Positions 1 to 9,650 of a stretch of 64,000 nucleotides of DNA are shown one piece after another. Both the position numbers and the translations under genes were made by a program. The stretch covers positions 992,001 to 1,056,000 of the forward strand of contig NZ_CP076413.1 in assembly GCF_021173085.1 (NCBI RefSeq), given 5' to 3'. A model generated the notes under the pieces. The model had not been told where the DNA came from and did no database searches. It saw only the letters and a list, made by a program, of their open reading frames with translations. Each line of letters opens with the position of its first letter. Position 1 is the stretch's first letter. The DNA is from Ralstonia wenshanensis. Its GTDB lineage: Bacteria; Pseudomonadota; Gammaproteobacteria; Burkholderiales; Burkholderiaceae.

Positions 1-1011
1 CGCCTGGCAGATGGTCAGGCGATGGAACGGCTTGGCCAGATCCAGCTCGCGGCCCTGGTAGGTGAGCGTGGCGGTGCCCGAGGCGTCGATGGCGGCCTGG
101 CGGATCAGTTGCTCGGTAAAGTTCATCAGCCAGCGGTAGTCCGTGTAGGCCGCGTAGAACTCCATCATCGTGAACTCGGGGTTGTGTCGTGGAGACACGC
201 CCTCGTTACGGAAGTTGCGGTTGATTTCGTACACACGCTCGAAACCGCCCACGATCAGGCGCTTGAGGTACAGCTCAGGCGCGATGCGCAGGAACATCTG
301 CATGTCCAGCGCATTGTGGTGCGTGATGAACGGCTTGGCTGCCGCGCCGCCCGGGATCGGATGCAGCATTGGCGTCTCGACTTCCATGAAACCGTTGCCG
401 GCCATGAAGTTGCGCAGCGAGGCCATGGCCTTGGTGCGGGCGCGGAACGTGTCGCGCGTTTCCTTCGAGACGATGAGATCGACGTAGCGCTGGCGATACT
501 TCTGTTCCTGATCGGCCAGGCCGTAGTAGTCGCCCGGCAGCGGACGCAGGCTCTTCGAGAGCAGGCGCAGCTCCGTCACGGCTACCGACAGTTCGCCGGT
601 TTTCGTCTTCATCAGCGTGCCGCGCGCAGCCACGATGTCGCCCAGGTCCCACTTCTTGAAGCTGGCGTAGACGTCTTCACCCACGGCGTCGCGGCTGATG
701 TAGAACTGGATGCGGTCGGTGGCGTCCTGCACAGTGGCAAAGCTGGCCTTGCCCATCACGCGCTTGAGCATCATGCGGCCGGCGATGGCCACCTGCACCG
801 GTTCGGCTTCGAACGCAGCCTGTTCCAACTCGCGGTATTTCGCTTGCAGATCACCGGCATGCTGCGTCGGGCGGAAATCATTGGGAAACGCGACGCCTTG
901 CTGGCGGATCTCGGCAAGCTTCTCGCGGCGCTCGGCGATGATCTTGTTGTCGTCCTGCGCCGGCATGGCGGCCGCGGTGTTCGATTCGGCCGGGTTGTTC
1001 TGTTCGGTCAT
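1..1011 (-). CDS. lysS: Lysine--tRNA ligase, class II (C-terminus off left edge)
   Basis: Charges tRNA-Lys with lysine in the cytoplasm. The minus-strand reading from ATG at 1011 gives 337 codons without a stop and leaves the window. LysS proteins are about 500 residues, so roughly the N-terminal two thirds is visible. It has an N-terminal OB-fold anticodon-binding region, then class II motif 1 ([10 protein letters not shown]) and motif 2 ([20 protein letters not shown]). Motif 3 lies outside the window. It follows the SDR gene by 24 bases and probably shares a transcript with prfB, as in the widespread prfB-lysS pairing. Confidence 0.96.
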   Translation of the reverse strand, partial: MTEQNNPAESNTAAAMPAQDDNKIIAERREKLAEIRQQGVAFPNDFRPTQHAGDLQAKYRELEQAAFEAEPVQVAIAGRMMLKRVMGKASFATVQDATDRIQFYISRDAVGEDVYASFKKWDLGDIVAARGTLMKTKTGELSVAVTELRLLSKSLRPLPGDYYGLADQEQKYRQRYVDLIVSKETRDTFRARTKAMASLRNFMAGNGFMEVETPMLHPIPGGAAAKPFITHHNALDMQMFLRIAPELYLKRLIVGGFERVYEINRNFRNEGVSPRHNPEFTMMEFYAAYTDYRWLMNFTEQLIRQAAIDASGTATLTYQGRELDLAKPFHRLTICQA

Positions 1012-1035
1012 GATGGTGATGAGAGGAATGTCGGT

Positions 1036-1776
1036 TCAGGCGATGTTGCGCAGGTCGTCCAGCTCGGTCGCGCCAAAGTCGGGGCGGACGAGGTAGGCGG
1101 CGATGCGCGCAGCGGCGTCTTGCGGCGAGACCAGCTCGCCATGCGCGTGCAGATCGCGGAAGCGCTGCACGCCGGCAAAGTCGGCGCCCCGGATGGTGCG
1201 TTGCATGTCGGTGTCGATCACGCCCGGGGCAAGCGCCACGGCGCGCACGCTGGCGTCGCCATCGGCGTTGATGGCGCGCACAAACATGTCGAGCCCCGCC
1301 TTACCCGTGCAATACGCTGCCCAACCAGCGATCGGCCGGCGTGCTGCGCCCGACGAGACCGCCAGCACGCGGCGCTGCGCGTTCCAGTCGGCGGTGCCTC
1401 GCAGCAGGGCAGCAGTCAGCGCCATCGGGCCGGCCAGGTTCAGCTGCAGGTGCGGCAGCAGCGTATCGGCACGCAGCGTGTCGATGGTGCCGATCGGCTC
1501 GACCGCGCCGGCGTTGAGCACCAGCGTCACGTTGGCAAAGGCGGGCAGGGCGGCAAGCGTCTTGGTCATCCAGGCCTCGGCGGCATGCGCGTCGGACAGG
1601 TCGACCTGGTGCCAGTCGAGCGTCACGCCGGCAGCTGCCGCCTGCGCGCGCAATTCGGCGTTATCGCCGCGTGCCACGCAGATCAGGCGGCGACCGGGTT
1701 GCATCAGCGCCTGGGCCAGCGCGGCGCCCAAGCCGCGCGAGGCACCGGTCAGGATGAACAGGGACGTGTCAGACAT
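1036..1776 (-). CDS. SDR family NAD(P)-dependent oxidoreductase
   Basis: A 246-residue classical short-chain dehydrogenase/reductase. It has the cofactor-binding TGASRGLG motif near residue 11, an NAG motif near residue 90 and a YCTGK catalytic Tyr/Lys pair. The overall pattern resembles YueD/benzil-reductase-like SDRs, but the substrate cannot be read from sequence. It lies 27 bases after prfB and 24 bases before lysS on the same strand, so it is probably co-transcribed with two translation genes. A metabolic enzyme in that slot is the odd point. Family is secure and function unknown. Confidence 0.88.
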   Translation of the reverse strand: MSDTSLFILTGASRGLGAALAQALMQPGRRLICVARGDNAELRAQAAAAGVTLDWHQVDLSDAHAAEAWMTKTLAALPAFANVTLVLNAGAVEPIGTIDTLRADTLLPHLQLNLAGPMALTAALLRGTADWNAQRRVLAVSSGAARRPIAGWAAYCTGKAGLDMFVRAINADGDASVRAVALAPGVIDTDMQRTIRGADFAGVQRFRDLHAHGELVSPQDAAARIAAYLVRPDFGATELDDLRNIA

Positions 1777-1803
1777 GGCAGTCGCTCTGGTTTGGCTCGC
1801 GGA

Positions 1804-2908
1804 TCAGACGCCTTGCTTCAGGCTGGCTTGAATAAACGGGTCGAGGTCGCCGTCCAGCACCTTCTGCGTGTTGGAGATTTCCACGTTCGTGCGCAGATCC
1901 TTGATGCGGCTTTGGTCCAGCACGTAAGAGCGGATTTGATGGCCCCAGCCCACGTCCGTCTTGGCGGCTTCCTGTGCGTCGGCAGCGGCCTGACGCTTGC
2001 GCAGTTCGTGCTCGTACAGGCGCGACTTCAGCATCGTCATCGCTTCGGCACGGTTGCGGTGCTGCGAGCGGTCGTTCTGGCACTGCACGACGATGCCGGT
2101 CGGGATGTGCGTAATCCGCACGGCCGAGTCGGTCTTGTTGATGTGCTGACCGCCCGCGCCCGAGGCGCGATACGTGTCGACACGCAGATCGGCCGGGTTG
2201 ACCTCGATCTCGATCGAATCATCGACTTCCGGATAGACGAAGATCGACGAGAACGACGTGTGGCGCCCGCCAGCCGAGTCGAACGGCGACTTGCGCACCA
2301 GGCGGTGCACGCCGGTTTCGGTGCGCAGGAAGCCAAACGCGTATTCGCCCTCGACCTTGATCGATGCGCTCTTGATGCCGGCCACGTCGCCTTCGGACTC
2401 TTCCAGCACTTCGGTCTTGAAGCCCTTGCGCTCGCAATACTTCAGGTACTGGCGCAGCAGCATCGACGCCCAGTCGCACGCTTCGGTGCCGCCGGCGCCG
2501 GCCTGGATGTCGATGAAGCAGTTGGCAGCGTCCATCGGGCCGGAGAACATGCGGCGGAATTCCATGTCTTCGACAATGGCGCGCATGCCCGCGGTGTCAG
2601 CCTCGATGGCTTCGATGGTGTCGTCGTCACCCTCCTCGCGGGCCAGCTCGAACAGCTCGGCGCCGCCGGTGAGGTCTTCGTCGAGCTTGGTCAGGGCCAG
2701 TACGACGGTTTCAAGCGACTTCTTTTCGCGACCCAGCTCCTGGGCGCGTTTGGGATCGTTCCAGACCTCGGGGTTCTCGAGTTCCTTGTCGACTTCAACT
2801 AGACGTTCGGATTTGACGTCGTAGTCAAAGATACCTCCGAAGGTCGTCGGCGCGCGACTTCAGGTCGGCCAACGTGTTCTGGACGGCATTGAGGCGTTCT
2901 GCTTCCAT
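1804..2908 (-). CDS. prfB: Peptide chain release factor 2, with programmed +1 frameshift
   Basis: RF2 recognises UGA and UAA stop codons and triggers peptide release. The gene is in two frames. ATG at 2908 opens 27 codons ending CTT, followed by an in-frame TGA at 2825-2827. Shifting +1 at CTT-TGA-C continues with GAC and reads 340 more codons to the stop at 1804, giving 367 residues; E. coli RF2 has 365. The GGQ peptidyl-hydrolysis motif is present ([13 protein letters not shown]). A reader using only the zero frame would miss the N-terminus and call a short product from an internal ATG at 2586. Low RF2 should favour the frameshift, giving autoregulation. Confidence 0.96.
2824..2839 (-). promoter_or_regulatory. 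prfB programmed +1 frameshift element
   Basis: Read on the minus strand this is CGGAGG, then TAT, then CTTTGAC. It matches the classic RF2 recoding signal: an internal Shine-Dalgarno-like hexamer, three bases, then the slippery CTT and a UGA followed by C. All three parts are intact. Confidence 0.95.
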
Positions 2909-3088
2909 GGTGCAAAAATCCGGTCGGAAACCGGAAATTATAGCGGAATCAAGGGGTTTCCCGTCCGGTTGGGACCCAAAAACGGCCATTTTCCGGGCCG
3001 TGGACCGGGATTTGTGTCAGTGCCGCAGGCGTACCGCGTGGCTTCGGTTAGCATGACGGCCAGTTCATATGGCTTTTGGCGCCGTCCG

Positions 3089-4258
3089 ATGATCATCCGC
3101 TCGCTGCTCGATACCGACCTGTACAAATTCACGATGATGCAGGTGGTGCTGCATCACTTTCCTGGCGCGCACGTCGAATATCGCTTCAAGTGCCGTAACG
3201 CGGGCGTCGATCTGGTGCCGTTCATTGACGAGATTCGCGCGGAAATCCGCCACCTGTGCACCCTGCGCTTTACCGATGCCGAGCTCGATTACCTGCGCGG
3301 CATGCGCTTCATCAAGAGCGATTTCGTCGATTTTCTCGGCCTGTTCCATCTCAACGAGAAGTACATCGACGTGCGCCCGGCTGCCAGCAACGACGGGCAG
3401 ATCGAGATCGTCATCGCGGGGCCCTGGCTGCACACGATCATGTTTGAAGTGCCGGTCCTGGCCATCGTCAACGAGGTGTTCTTCAGCCGCACGCAGACGC
3501 ACCCGCAATGGGAGGAGGGCAAGCGGCGCCTGACCGACAAGCTGGCGTCGCTCAAGCGCCCCGGCCTGGAAGAATGCCGCATTGCCGACTACGGCACCCG
3601 CCGCCGCTTCTCACACACCTGGCACGAGCATGTGCTGCTGGAGACGCGTGCGCAGTTGGGTGCCCAGTACGCGGGCACCAGCAATGTCTACTTCGCCATG
3701 AAGCACGGCATGACGCCGCTTGGCACCATGGCGCATGAGTATCTGCAGGCCTGTCAGGCACTCGGCCCGCGCCTGCGCGATTCCCAGACCTTTGCGCTGG
3801 AAACCTGGGCCAAGGAATATCGCGGCGACCTCGGTATCGCGCTGTCGGATACCTACGGCTTTGACGCCTTTCTGCGCGATTTCGACATGTTCTTCTGCAA
3901 GCTCTTCGACGGCGTTCGGCACGATTCCGGCGATCCGTTCGAGTGGGGCGAGCGCATGCTCAATCATTACGAGGACATGCGCGCCGAGCCGAAGTCCAAG
4001 GCGCTGATCTTCTCCGACAGTCTCGACATGCCCAAGGTCATCGGCCTGTATGAGCGCTTCCACGGCCGATGCAAGCTGGCGTTTGGCGTGGGGACCAATC
4101 TGACAAACGACCTGGGCTACACGCCGCTGCAGATCGTCATCAAGATGGTCCGCTGCAACGGCCAGCCGGTGGCCAAACTGTCGGATGCGCCTGAGAAGAC
4201 CATGTGCGACGATCCGGCCTACCTCACGTATCTGAAGCAAGTGTTTGGTGTGCAATAA
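3089..4258 (+). CDS. pncB: Nicotinate phosphoribosyltransferase
   Basis: Converts nicotinate and PRPP to nicotinate mononucleotide in NAD salvage. The start is ATG 3089 ([18 protein letters not shown]), where family similarity begins. A longer open frame from 2969 adds 40 residues with no family character. The product is 389 residues, the usual PncB length. Visible family features include the N-terminal DTDLYKFTM motif and the central [20 protein letters not shown] region, which contains the phosphorylated-histidine neighbourhood. Divergent from prfB; the 180 bases between them hold a small CCGGT/ACCGG inverted repeat and no gene. Confidence 0.95.
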   Translation: MIIRSLLDTDLYKFTMMQVVLHHFPGAHVEYRFKCRNAGVDLVPFIDEIRAEIRHLCTLRFTDAELDYLRGMRFIKSDFVDFLGLFHLNEKYIDVRPAASNDGQIEIVIAGPWLHTIMFEVPVLAIVNEVFFSRTQTHPQWEEGKRRLTDKLASLKRPGLEECRIADYGTRRRFSHTWHEHVLLETRAQLGAQYAGTSNVYFAMKHGMTPLGTMAHEYLQACQALGPRLRDSQTFALETWAKEYRGDLGIALSDTYGFDAFLRDFDMFFCKLFDGVRHDSGDPFEWGERMLNHYEDMRAEPKSKALIFSDSLDMPKVIGLYERFHGRCKLAFGVGTNLTNDLGYTPLQIVIKMVRCNGQPVAKLSDAPEKTMCDDPAYLTYLKQVFGVQ

Positions 4259-4319
4259 GGCTCACGCCCGCGCCGAATAAGTTTCAACGGCGTAGGCGGA
4301 TCGTGCTGAAAGCGGCTCG

Positions 4320-4325
4320 TATAAT
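4320..4325 (+). promoter_or_regulatory. Candidate -10 element upstream of the LutC-type gene
   Basis: A perfect TATAAT lies 22 bases before the ATG of the downstream gene. No good -35 hexamer is visible at the standard spacing, so this is a tentative promoter call. Confidence 0.4.
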
Positions 4326-4347
4326 CGACCGATCTTTCGGAGCCGCC

Positions 4348-5067
4348 ATGGAATCACAACCGGACACCCCCGTCGATCCGCTCGACACCAGCCGCGCACG
4401 CGATGCCATCTTTGCGCGCATCCGCAACGCGCAGCATCGTCCCGCGAAACCGACGCAGGGTGAGCGCGACGCCGTGGCGGACTACCTCGCGCGCCATCCT
4501 GCCGGCCCGCGCCCGCCAATGCCTGAGGATCTCGCCGCGCATTTCGCTGAGCAGGCACTGAAGATGGCCTCCACGCTGGATACGGTGGACGCGCTATCCG
4601 ACGTGCCGGGCGCCGTGGCTCGCTATCTGGCCGGCCTTAGCCTCAAGCCTCAGGCGGTGGCCTGGACCACCTTGCAATCGCTGGACTGGGCGGCCGCGGG
4701 CATCGACATCGAATTCCGTCCGCCCGTGCGTGAGGCGCAAGCCGATCTGGAACACGGCGATCTCGTTGGCATTACGGGTTGCTTCTGCGCGATTGCCGAG
4801 ACGGGCTCGCTGATGCTGCTGTCGGGGCCGGAGAACGTCGCCTCCACGGCGCTGCTGCCCGAGACGCATATCGCCGTGGTGCCGCAGTCGCGCATCGTCG
4901 CCAATCTGGAAGACGCCTATGCGCTGATGCGTGCGGAGCGGGGCGAGCTGCCGCGCGCCACCAACGTCATCAGCGGCCCATCGCGCACGGGCGATATTGA
5001 GCAGACCATCGTGCTCGGCGCACACGGCCCGTATCGCGTGCACGTGATCGTGGTGACGGCTGCCTGA
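4348..5067 (+). CDS. lutC: LutC/YkgG-type LUD-domain protein
   Basis: A 239-residue LUD (DUF162) protein. LutC is the small subunit associated with the LutABC iron-sulfur L-lactate oxidation system. The C-terminal half carries family features such as ETGSLML and a terminal SGPSRTGDIEQ segment. The start is ATG 4348, just after a TATAAT; the longer open frame from 4204 overlaps pncB. LutC normally travels with LutA and LutB, but here its neighbours are pncB and an antiporter, so it is an orphan. Family is secure; a role in lactate oxidation is inference. Confidence 0.82.
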   Translation: MESQPDTPVDPLDTSRARDAIFARIRNAQHRPAKPTQGERDAVADYLARHPAGPRPPMPEDLAAHFAEQALKMASTLDTVDALSDVPGAVARYLAGLSLKPQAVAWTTLQSLDWAAAGIDIEFRPPVREAQADLEHGDLVGITGCFCAIAETGSLMLLSGPENVASTALLPETHIAVVPQSRIVANLEDAYALMRAERGELPRATNVISGPSRTGDIEQTIVLGAHGPYRVHVIVVTAA

Positions 5068-5208
5068 GACAGCGTTCGGGGCTCCTTGCTGCATCAAACC
5101 TCTGTGGATGTTTGGGGGCCGACAGACCTCTGGCGTTTACACTGGCGTCTTTGTTTGTGTGGCGCGGCCGCATTTGCGGTGTGCGCCCGCGATTAGGAGA
5201 ACGCCTAC

Positions 5209-6618
5209 GTGAAACGCCTCTGGCCCCTTGTCTTCCTGTTTGTCTGTGGCCTGGCGCGCGCCGCTGATGTGAGCGGTGCTGAGTTGCATCTGTTATGGGG
5301 TGTGCCGTTTGCGGGCATCCTGCTCTCGATTGCCATTGCACCGCTCGTCGTGCCCAAGCTATGGCACGACCATTACGGCAAGATCGCGGCGGCGTGGGCC
5401 TTGGCGCTTCTGGTGCCGTTCGGGATCGTGTTCGGCTCTGACGCGGCCATCGCTTCCGTCAATCATGCCGCCCTGGCTGAATACATTCCCTTCATCGCGC
5501 TGATCGCCGCTTTGTACGTTGTTGCAGGCGGTATCTGCATTCGCGGCAACCTGCACGCTACGCCAAAGCTCAATACGGGCTTGATCGCGCTTGGCACGGC
5601 CCTGGCCAGCATCATGGGGACCACCGGTGCAGCCATGCTTTTGATCCGGCCTTTGCTGCGCGCCAACGAGGCACGCCGGCATCGCGCACACGTCGTCGTG
5701 TTCTTCATCTTTCTGGTGGCCAATGCCGGTGGGGCGCTTACGCCGCTGGGCGATCCGCCTCTGTTCCTGGGCTTCTTGCAGGGCGTCGAGTTTTTCTGGA
5801 CCGCGCAACATCTGTGGCGCCAGACGTTGACGATGTGGGTGCTGCTGCTGGCGATCTTCTTCGTCATCGACAGCTACTTCTATCACACGGGCAAGGAAGA
5901 ACTGCCCAACATCACTGATGCCACGCCGGATGATGCGGGCCCGTTGCGCTTCGAGGGCAACGTCAACTTTGTGCTGCTGGCGGGCATTCTTGGACTCGTG
6001 CTGATGAGCGGGCTGTGGAAGCCCGGCATCGTCTTCTACGTGATGGGCACCGAGGTGCTGTTGCAGAACGTGGTGCGTGACATCGGGTTGGTGGCCATCG
6101 CGCTGCTTTCGTTGTGGCTAACCCCGACAAGCGCACGCGCCGGCAATGAGTTCAACTGGGAGCCCATCTTGGAAGTCGCCAAGCTGTTCGCCGGCATCTT
6201 CATCACGATCGGGCCGGTGATCGCCATGCTCAAAGCCGGCGTGGACGGCCCGTTCGCGGGCATCGTCCATCTCGTCAACGACAGCGCGGGCCAGCCGAAC
6301 AACGCGATGTATTTCTGGGCCACGGGGTTGCTGTCTTCGTTCCTCGACAATGCGCCGACGTATCTTGTGTTCTTCAATACCGCCGGCGGCGACGCGCGCA
6401 TGCTGATGAGCGAGGGCGCCTCCACGCTGGCCGCCATTTCCGCCGCGGCCGTGTTCATGGGCGCCAACACTTACATCGGCAACGCGCCCAACCTGATGGT
6501 CAAGGCCATCGCCGAAAGTCGCGGCCTGCGGATGCCGAGTTTCTTTGGGTACATGCTGTGGTCCATTTGCATTCTCGTGCCGATTTTCGTTCTGATGACC
6601 TTCGTCTTCTTCCGCTAA
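5209..6618 (+). CDS. Sodium/proton antiporter-like ion transporter
   Basis: A 469-residue inner-membrane protein with an N-terminal signal-like segment ending near ARAAD and about a dozen hydrophobic segments. It resembles the ion-transporter superfamily of NhaD-type Na+/H+ antiporters and citrate/arsenite carriers. It contains the repeated motifs ALASIMGTTGAAMLLIRPLL and GLLSSFLDNAPTYLVFFNTA; the SSFLDNAPT segment is typical of NhaD-like proteins. The start is GTG 5209 with AGGAGA about ten bases upstream. It precedes the 2-hydroxyacid dehydrogenase by 19 bases and probably shares its transcript. The transported ion is inferred from family only. Confidence 0.8.
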   Translation: MKRLWPLVFLFVCGLARAADVSGAELHLLWGVPFAGILLSIAIAPLVVPKLWHDHYGKIAAAWALALLVPFGIVFGSDAAIASVNHAALAEYIPFIALIAALYVVAGGICIRGNLHATPKLNTGLIALGTALASIMGTTGAAMLLIRPLLRANEARRHRAHVVVFFIFLVANAGGALTPLGDPPLFLGFLQGVEFFWTAQHLWRQTLTMWVLLLAIFFVIDSYFYHTGKEELPNITDATPDDAGPLRFEGNVNFVLLAGILGLVLMSGLWKPGIVFYVMGTEVLLQNVVRDIGLVAIALLSLWLTPTSARAGNEFNWEPILEVAKLFAGIFITIGPVIAMLKAGVDGPFAGIVHLVNDSAGQPNNAMYFWATGLLSSFLDNAPTYLVFFNTAGGDARMLMSEGASTLAAISAAAVFMGANTYIGNAPNLMVKAIAESRGLRMPSFFGYMLWSICILVPIFVLMTFVFFR

Positions 6619-6637
6619 CCGAACGTGTGTTGAACGT

Positions 6638-7639
6638 ATGAAACCCGGAATCCTTGTCACCCGCGCGATGTTTCCCGAAGTGCTTGAGCGCTTGCGCGAG
6701 ACCTTCGACGTGATCGACAACCAGGCGGACGTCGCGTATCCGCCCGAAGCGCTGGCCGAGCGTCTGCAAGGCCGCGTTGGCCTGCTGTCCAATGCCGCCG
6801 ACACGATCAACGCTGATCTGATCAGCCGCGTGCCGACACTGCGTGCGGTGTGCAACATGGCCGTCGGCTACAACAACTTTGACCTCGCGGCGATGACGCG
6901 TGCAGGCATCCTGGCGACCAACACGCCGGACATCCTGACCGAGACCACCGCCGATTTCGGCTGGGCCTTGCTGATGGCCGCCGCACGCCGCGTGTCCGAA
7001 TCCGAACGCTGGCTACGTGAGGGGCATTGGAAGCGCTGGACTTACGATGCCTTCCTCGGGGCCGAGGTGTATGGCAGCACGCTGGGCATTCTTGGCATGG
7101 GCCGCATTGGCCAGGCGCTGGCGCGGCGTGCAAGCGGCTTCTCGATGCGCGTGATCTATCACAACCGCAGCCGCCTTTCGCCCGAAGTCGAACAGGAGAC
7201 GCGCGCCACGTACGTCAGCAAGGACGCGCTGCTGAAACAGGCGGATCACCTCGTGCTGGTGCTGCCGTATTCCAAGGAAAGCCACCATGCTATCGGCGCC
7301 GCTGAGCTGGCACAGATGAAGCCGACCGCTACGCTGGTCAACCTCGCGCGCGGCGGCATCGTGGATGACGCAGCATTGGCGCAGGCGCTGGCGGACAAGC
7401 GCATCTTTGCGGCCGGCCTGGATGTGTACGAGGGCGAGCCGAAGGTGCATCCGGCGTTGCTGGACGCCGAGCACGTCGCGCTCACGCCGCACATTGCCAG
7501 TGCCACCTTGGGCACGCGCCTGGGCATGGCCAATCTGGCGGCCGACAACCTGATCGCTGCGCTCGGCTTCGGCCCGCACGCAGGGCAACCGCCCAACTTG
7601 TTGAACCCGGATGCGCTCACGCAGCGCGCGTCCTCCTGA
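6638..7639 (+). CDS. ghrB: D-2-hydroxyacid dehydrogenase (glyoxylate/hydroxypyruvate reductase type)
   Basis: A 333-residue NAD(P)-dependent D-isomer 2-hydroxyacid dehydrogenase. It shows the Rossmann motif GILGMGRIGQALARRA, the catalytic Arg segment NLARGGIVDD, the Glu segment DVYEGEP and the catalytic His in LTPHIAS. Length and motifs fit GhrB/TkrA enzymes that reduce glyoxylate, hydroxypyruvate and 2-ketogluconate. The symbol is a family-level assignment because paralogues are common. It lies in a tight run between the antiporter and rmuC (12-base gap to rmuC). Confidence 0.85.
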   Translation: MKPGILVTRAMFPEVLERLRETFDVIDNQADVAYPPEALAERLQGRVGLLSNAADTINADLISRVPTLRAVCNMAVGYNNFDLAAMTRAGILATNTPDILTETTADFGWALLMAAARRVSESERWLREGHWKRWTYDAFLGAEVYGSTLGILGMGRIGQALARRASGFSMRVIYHNRSRLSPEVEQETRATYVSKDALLKQADHLVLVLPYSKESHHAIGAAELAQMKPTATLVNLARGGIVDDAALAQALADKRIFAAGLDVYEGEPKVHPALLDAEHVALTPHIASATLGTRLGMANLAADNLIAALGFGPHAGQPPNLLNPDALTQRASS

Positions 7640-7651
7640 CCGAACGCAGAT

Positions 7652-9136
7652 ATGGACTGGCTGGCTTTACTGACGTTGCTGGGCGTGGCCGTGGTGGCTG
7701 TGCTGTGTGTGTTGATCTGGCGCGGCATGTCTCGCCCGGCGGAAAACGATATGTCGCCGATGCTCGCGGCACTGCAAGATGGGCTCATGCGGGAACTCAC
7801 GCGCGGTAATGAACGCATCGAGCGAGAACTGCGCGGCGAAATCGCCGAGACGGCCCGCATCGGCCGCAGCGACGTCACCCAACAACTGGGGCAATTCCAG
7901 CAGGTGCTGGCCACGCAGCTCACCAGTGTCGCCACGCTGCAGAACAACCAGATCGACACGTTCGCGCAGCAGCTCACCAAGCTGACCGAGACGAACACGC
8001 AGCAACTGGAGGCCGTGCGCCAGAACCTGCAGCAGCAAGCCCAGCAGGCACGCGACGAGCAGGGCAACGCGCTGCGCCGCTTTGGCGAGACGATGCAGCA
8101 GCAGCTCGCACAATTGGGTGAGGGCAACGAGCGCCGTCTGGCCGAGGTGCGCGCCACGCTGGAACAGAAGCTCAAGGACATCGAGGCGAACAACGCGACC
8201 AAGCTCGACGAGATGCGCCGCACGGTCGACGAAAAGCTGCACGCCACGCTGGAGCAGCGGCTGGGCGAATCGTTCAAGCTGGTGTCGGATCGGCTGGAAC
8301 AGGTGCATCGCGGTCTGGGCGAAATGCAGGCGCTGGCCCAGGGCGTGGGCGACCTGAAGAAGGTGCTGACCAATGTGAAGACGCGCGGCACCTGGGGCGA
8401 AGTTCAGCTTGAGATGCTGCTGGAGCAGATGCTCACGCCCGAGCAGTACGACAAGAACGTCGAAACCGTGCACGGCACCGGCGCGCGCGTTGAATTTGCC
8501 ATACGCCTGCCCGGCAAAACAGATGCCGATCACGATGCAACGGTCTGGCTGCCGATCGATGCCAAGTTCCCGAAGGAGCAGTACGAACGCCTGCTCGACG
8601 CACAGGAACGCGCCGATGCCGAAGCTGCTGCCAGCGCCAGCCGCGAACTGGAGGTGGCAGTGCGCAAAGAAGCGCAGACCATCCACGAGAAGTACATCGC
8701 GCCGCCGGCCACGACCGACTTCGCCATCCTTTTCCTGCCGACCGAGGGCCTCTACGCTGAAGTGCTGCGCCGACCGGGCCTGACGGACGAATTGCAGCGC
8801 AAGTTCCGCGTAACGGTGGCGGGTCCGACCACGCTTACGGCCATCCTCAACAGTCTGCAGATGGGCTTCCGAACGCTGGCGCTGGAAAAGCGCTCCAGCG
8901 AAGTCTGGCAAGTGCTCGGTGCAGTGAAGAGCGAGTTCGGAAAATTTGGCGACGTGCTGGCCGCGACGAAGAAAACGCTGGAGCGGGCCGTCAGCAACAT
9001 CGAGCAGGCCGAGGTGCGGACGCGCCAGATGAACCGCAAGCTCAAGGCGGTGGAGGCGCTGCCGAGCGATTCCGCGCAGAGCGTGCTGGGGTTGGAAACC
9101 ACCGTGCCCCAGGACGACGAAACCGAGGCCGAATAA
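7652..9136 (+). CDS. rmuC: DNA recombination protein RmuC
   Basis: A 494-residue RmuC family protein. Residues about 3-23 form an N-terminal membrane anchor, followed by a long Gln/Glu-rich coiled coil (about 40-230) and the C-terminal RmuC nuclease-like domain containing KTRGTWGEVQLEMLLEQML. RmuC limits inversion at short inverted repeats and is a predicted PD-(D/E)XK-type nuclease. It is the last gene of a plus-strand run and ends just before a strong hairpin. Confidence 0.94.
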   Translation: MDWLALLTLLGVAVVAVLCVLIWRGMSRPAENDMSPMLAALQDGLMRELTRGNERIERELRGEIAETARIGRSDVTQQLGQFQQVLATQLTSVATLQNNQIDTFAQQLTKLTETNTQQLEAVRQNLQQQAQQARDEQGNALRRFGETMQQQLAQLGEGNERRLAEVRATLEQKLKDIEANNATKLDEMRRTVDEKLHATLEQRLGESFKLVSDRLEQVHRGLGEMQALAQGVGDLKKVLTNVKTRGTWGEVQLEMLLEQMLTPEQYDKNVETVHGTGARVEFAIRLPGKTDADHDATVWLPIDAKFPKEQYERLLDAQERADAEAAASASRELEVAVRKEAQTIHEKYIAPPATTDFAILFLPTEGLYAEVLRRPGLTDELQRKFRVTVAGPTTLTAILNSLQMGFRTLALEKRSSEVWQVLGAVKSEFGKFGDVLAATKKTLERAVSNIEQAEVRTRQMNRKLKAVEALPSDSAQSVLGLETTVPQDDETEAE

Positions 9137-9173
9137 GGCAGCGCCCGGCAGAACGTTGGCATCAGCAAAAGAA

Positions 9174-9197
9174 AAGGGGCGGATATTTCCGCCCCTT
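9174..9197. terminator. Bidirectional intrinsic terminator between rmuC and a convergent gene
   Basis: A perfect 10-bp stem, AAGGGGCGGA/TCCGCCCCTT, with a four-base TATT loop, flanked by an A-rich left side and a T-rich right side. It suits termination of rmuC on the plus strand and of the small membrane protein gene on the minus strand. Confidence 0.85.
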
Positions 9198-9220
9198 CTT
9201 CTTGAACCGCGCAGAAGCGA

Positions 9221-9532
9221 TCAGGCTTCTTCCGGCACGTCGCGCAATAGGATCTCGATACCGCCAAAGCGCTCGGCGACCCAGTTGTAGGCGTGGCAGG
9301 CCAGCCACAGCGCACCAAAACCAACCAAGGCATTGAGGATCAGGCCGCTGAGCACAACAATCGTCGGCAGTTCACCGTAGCGGACGAAGCCGACGAAGAA
9401 GAACAGCCCTACGACCGGCAGCGAGAAACAGAGATACACCAGCACCAGCGCGCGTGCGGTGTGGGCCGGGTGAAGATACGCAATCTCCTTGGTCATCATG
9501 GCAGTGCTCAAGCTCAAATCCGAAACAATCAA
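9221..9532 (-). CDS. Small two-helix membrane protein, function unknown
   Basis: A 103-residue protein with two clear hydrophobic segments: a Leu/Val/Phe-rich one near residues 28-50 and a second near 56-82 (VVLSGLILNALVGFGALWLA). A short acidic tail ends EILLRDVPEEA. An alternative start at Met12 or Met13 is equally plausible. I do not recognise a named family. It lies downstream of moeA on the same strand, 118 bases away, and is convergent with rmuC across a shared terminator. Confidence 0.65.
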   Translation of the reverse strand: MIVSDLSLSTAMMTKEIAYLHPAHTARALVLVYLCFSLPVVGLFFFVGFVRYGELPTIVVLSGLILNALVGFGALWLACHAYNWVAERFGGIEILLRDVPEEA

Positions 9533-9650
9533 ACTGGCGCAGAGTGTAGCGAATCGACCGATGCGCCGATACCCGCAGCCCGCAGGTGACGCAAAAAACC
9601 GACAGCATGGCGTGTTGCAGCCAGCGCAAGAGCCGCTGCCGCCACGCCGC

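Noticed and set aside
22-2802. A 926-codon plus-strand open frame opposite lysS and prfB
   Set aside because: It is antisense to two clear genes, rich in Arg/His/Val from GC-skewed codons and has no recognisable domain.
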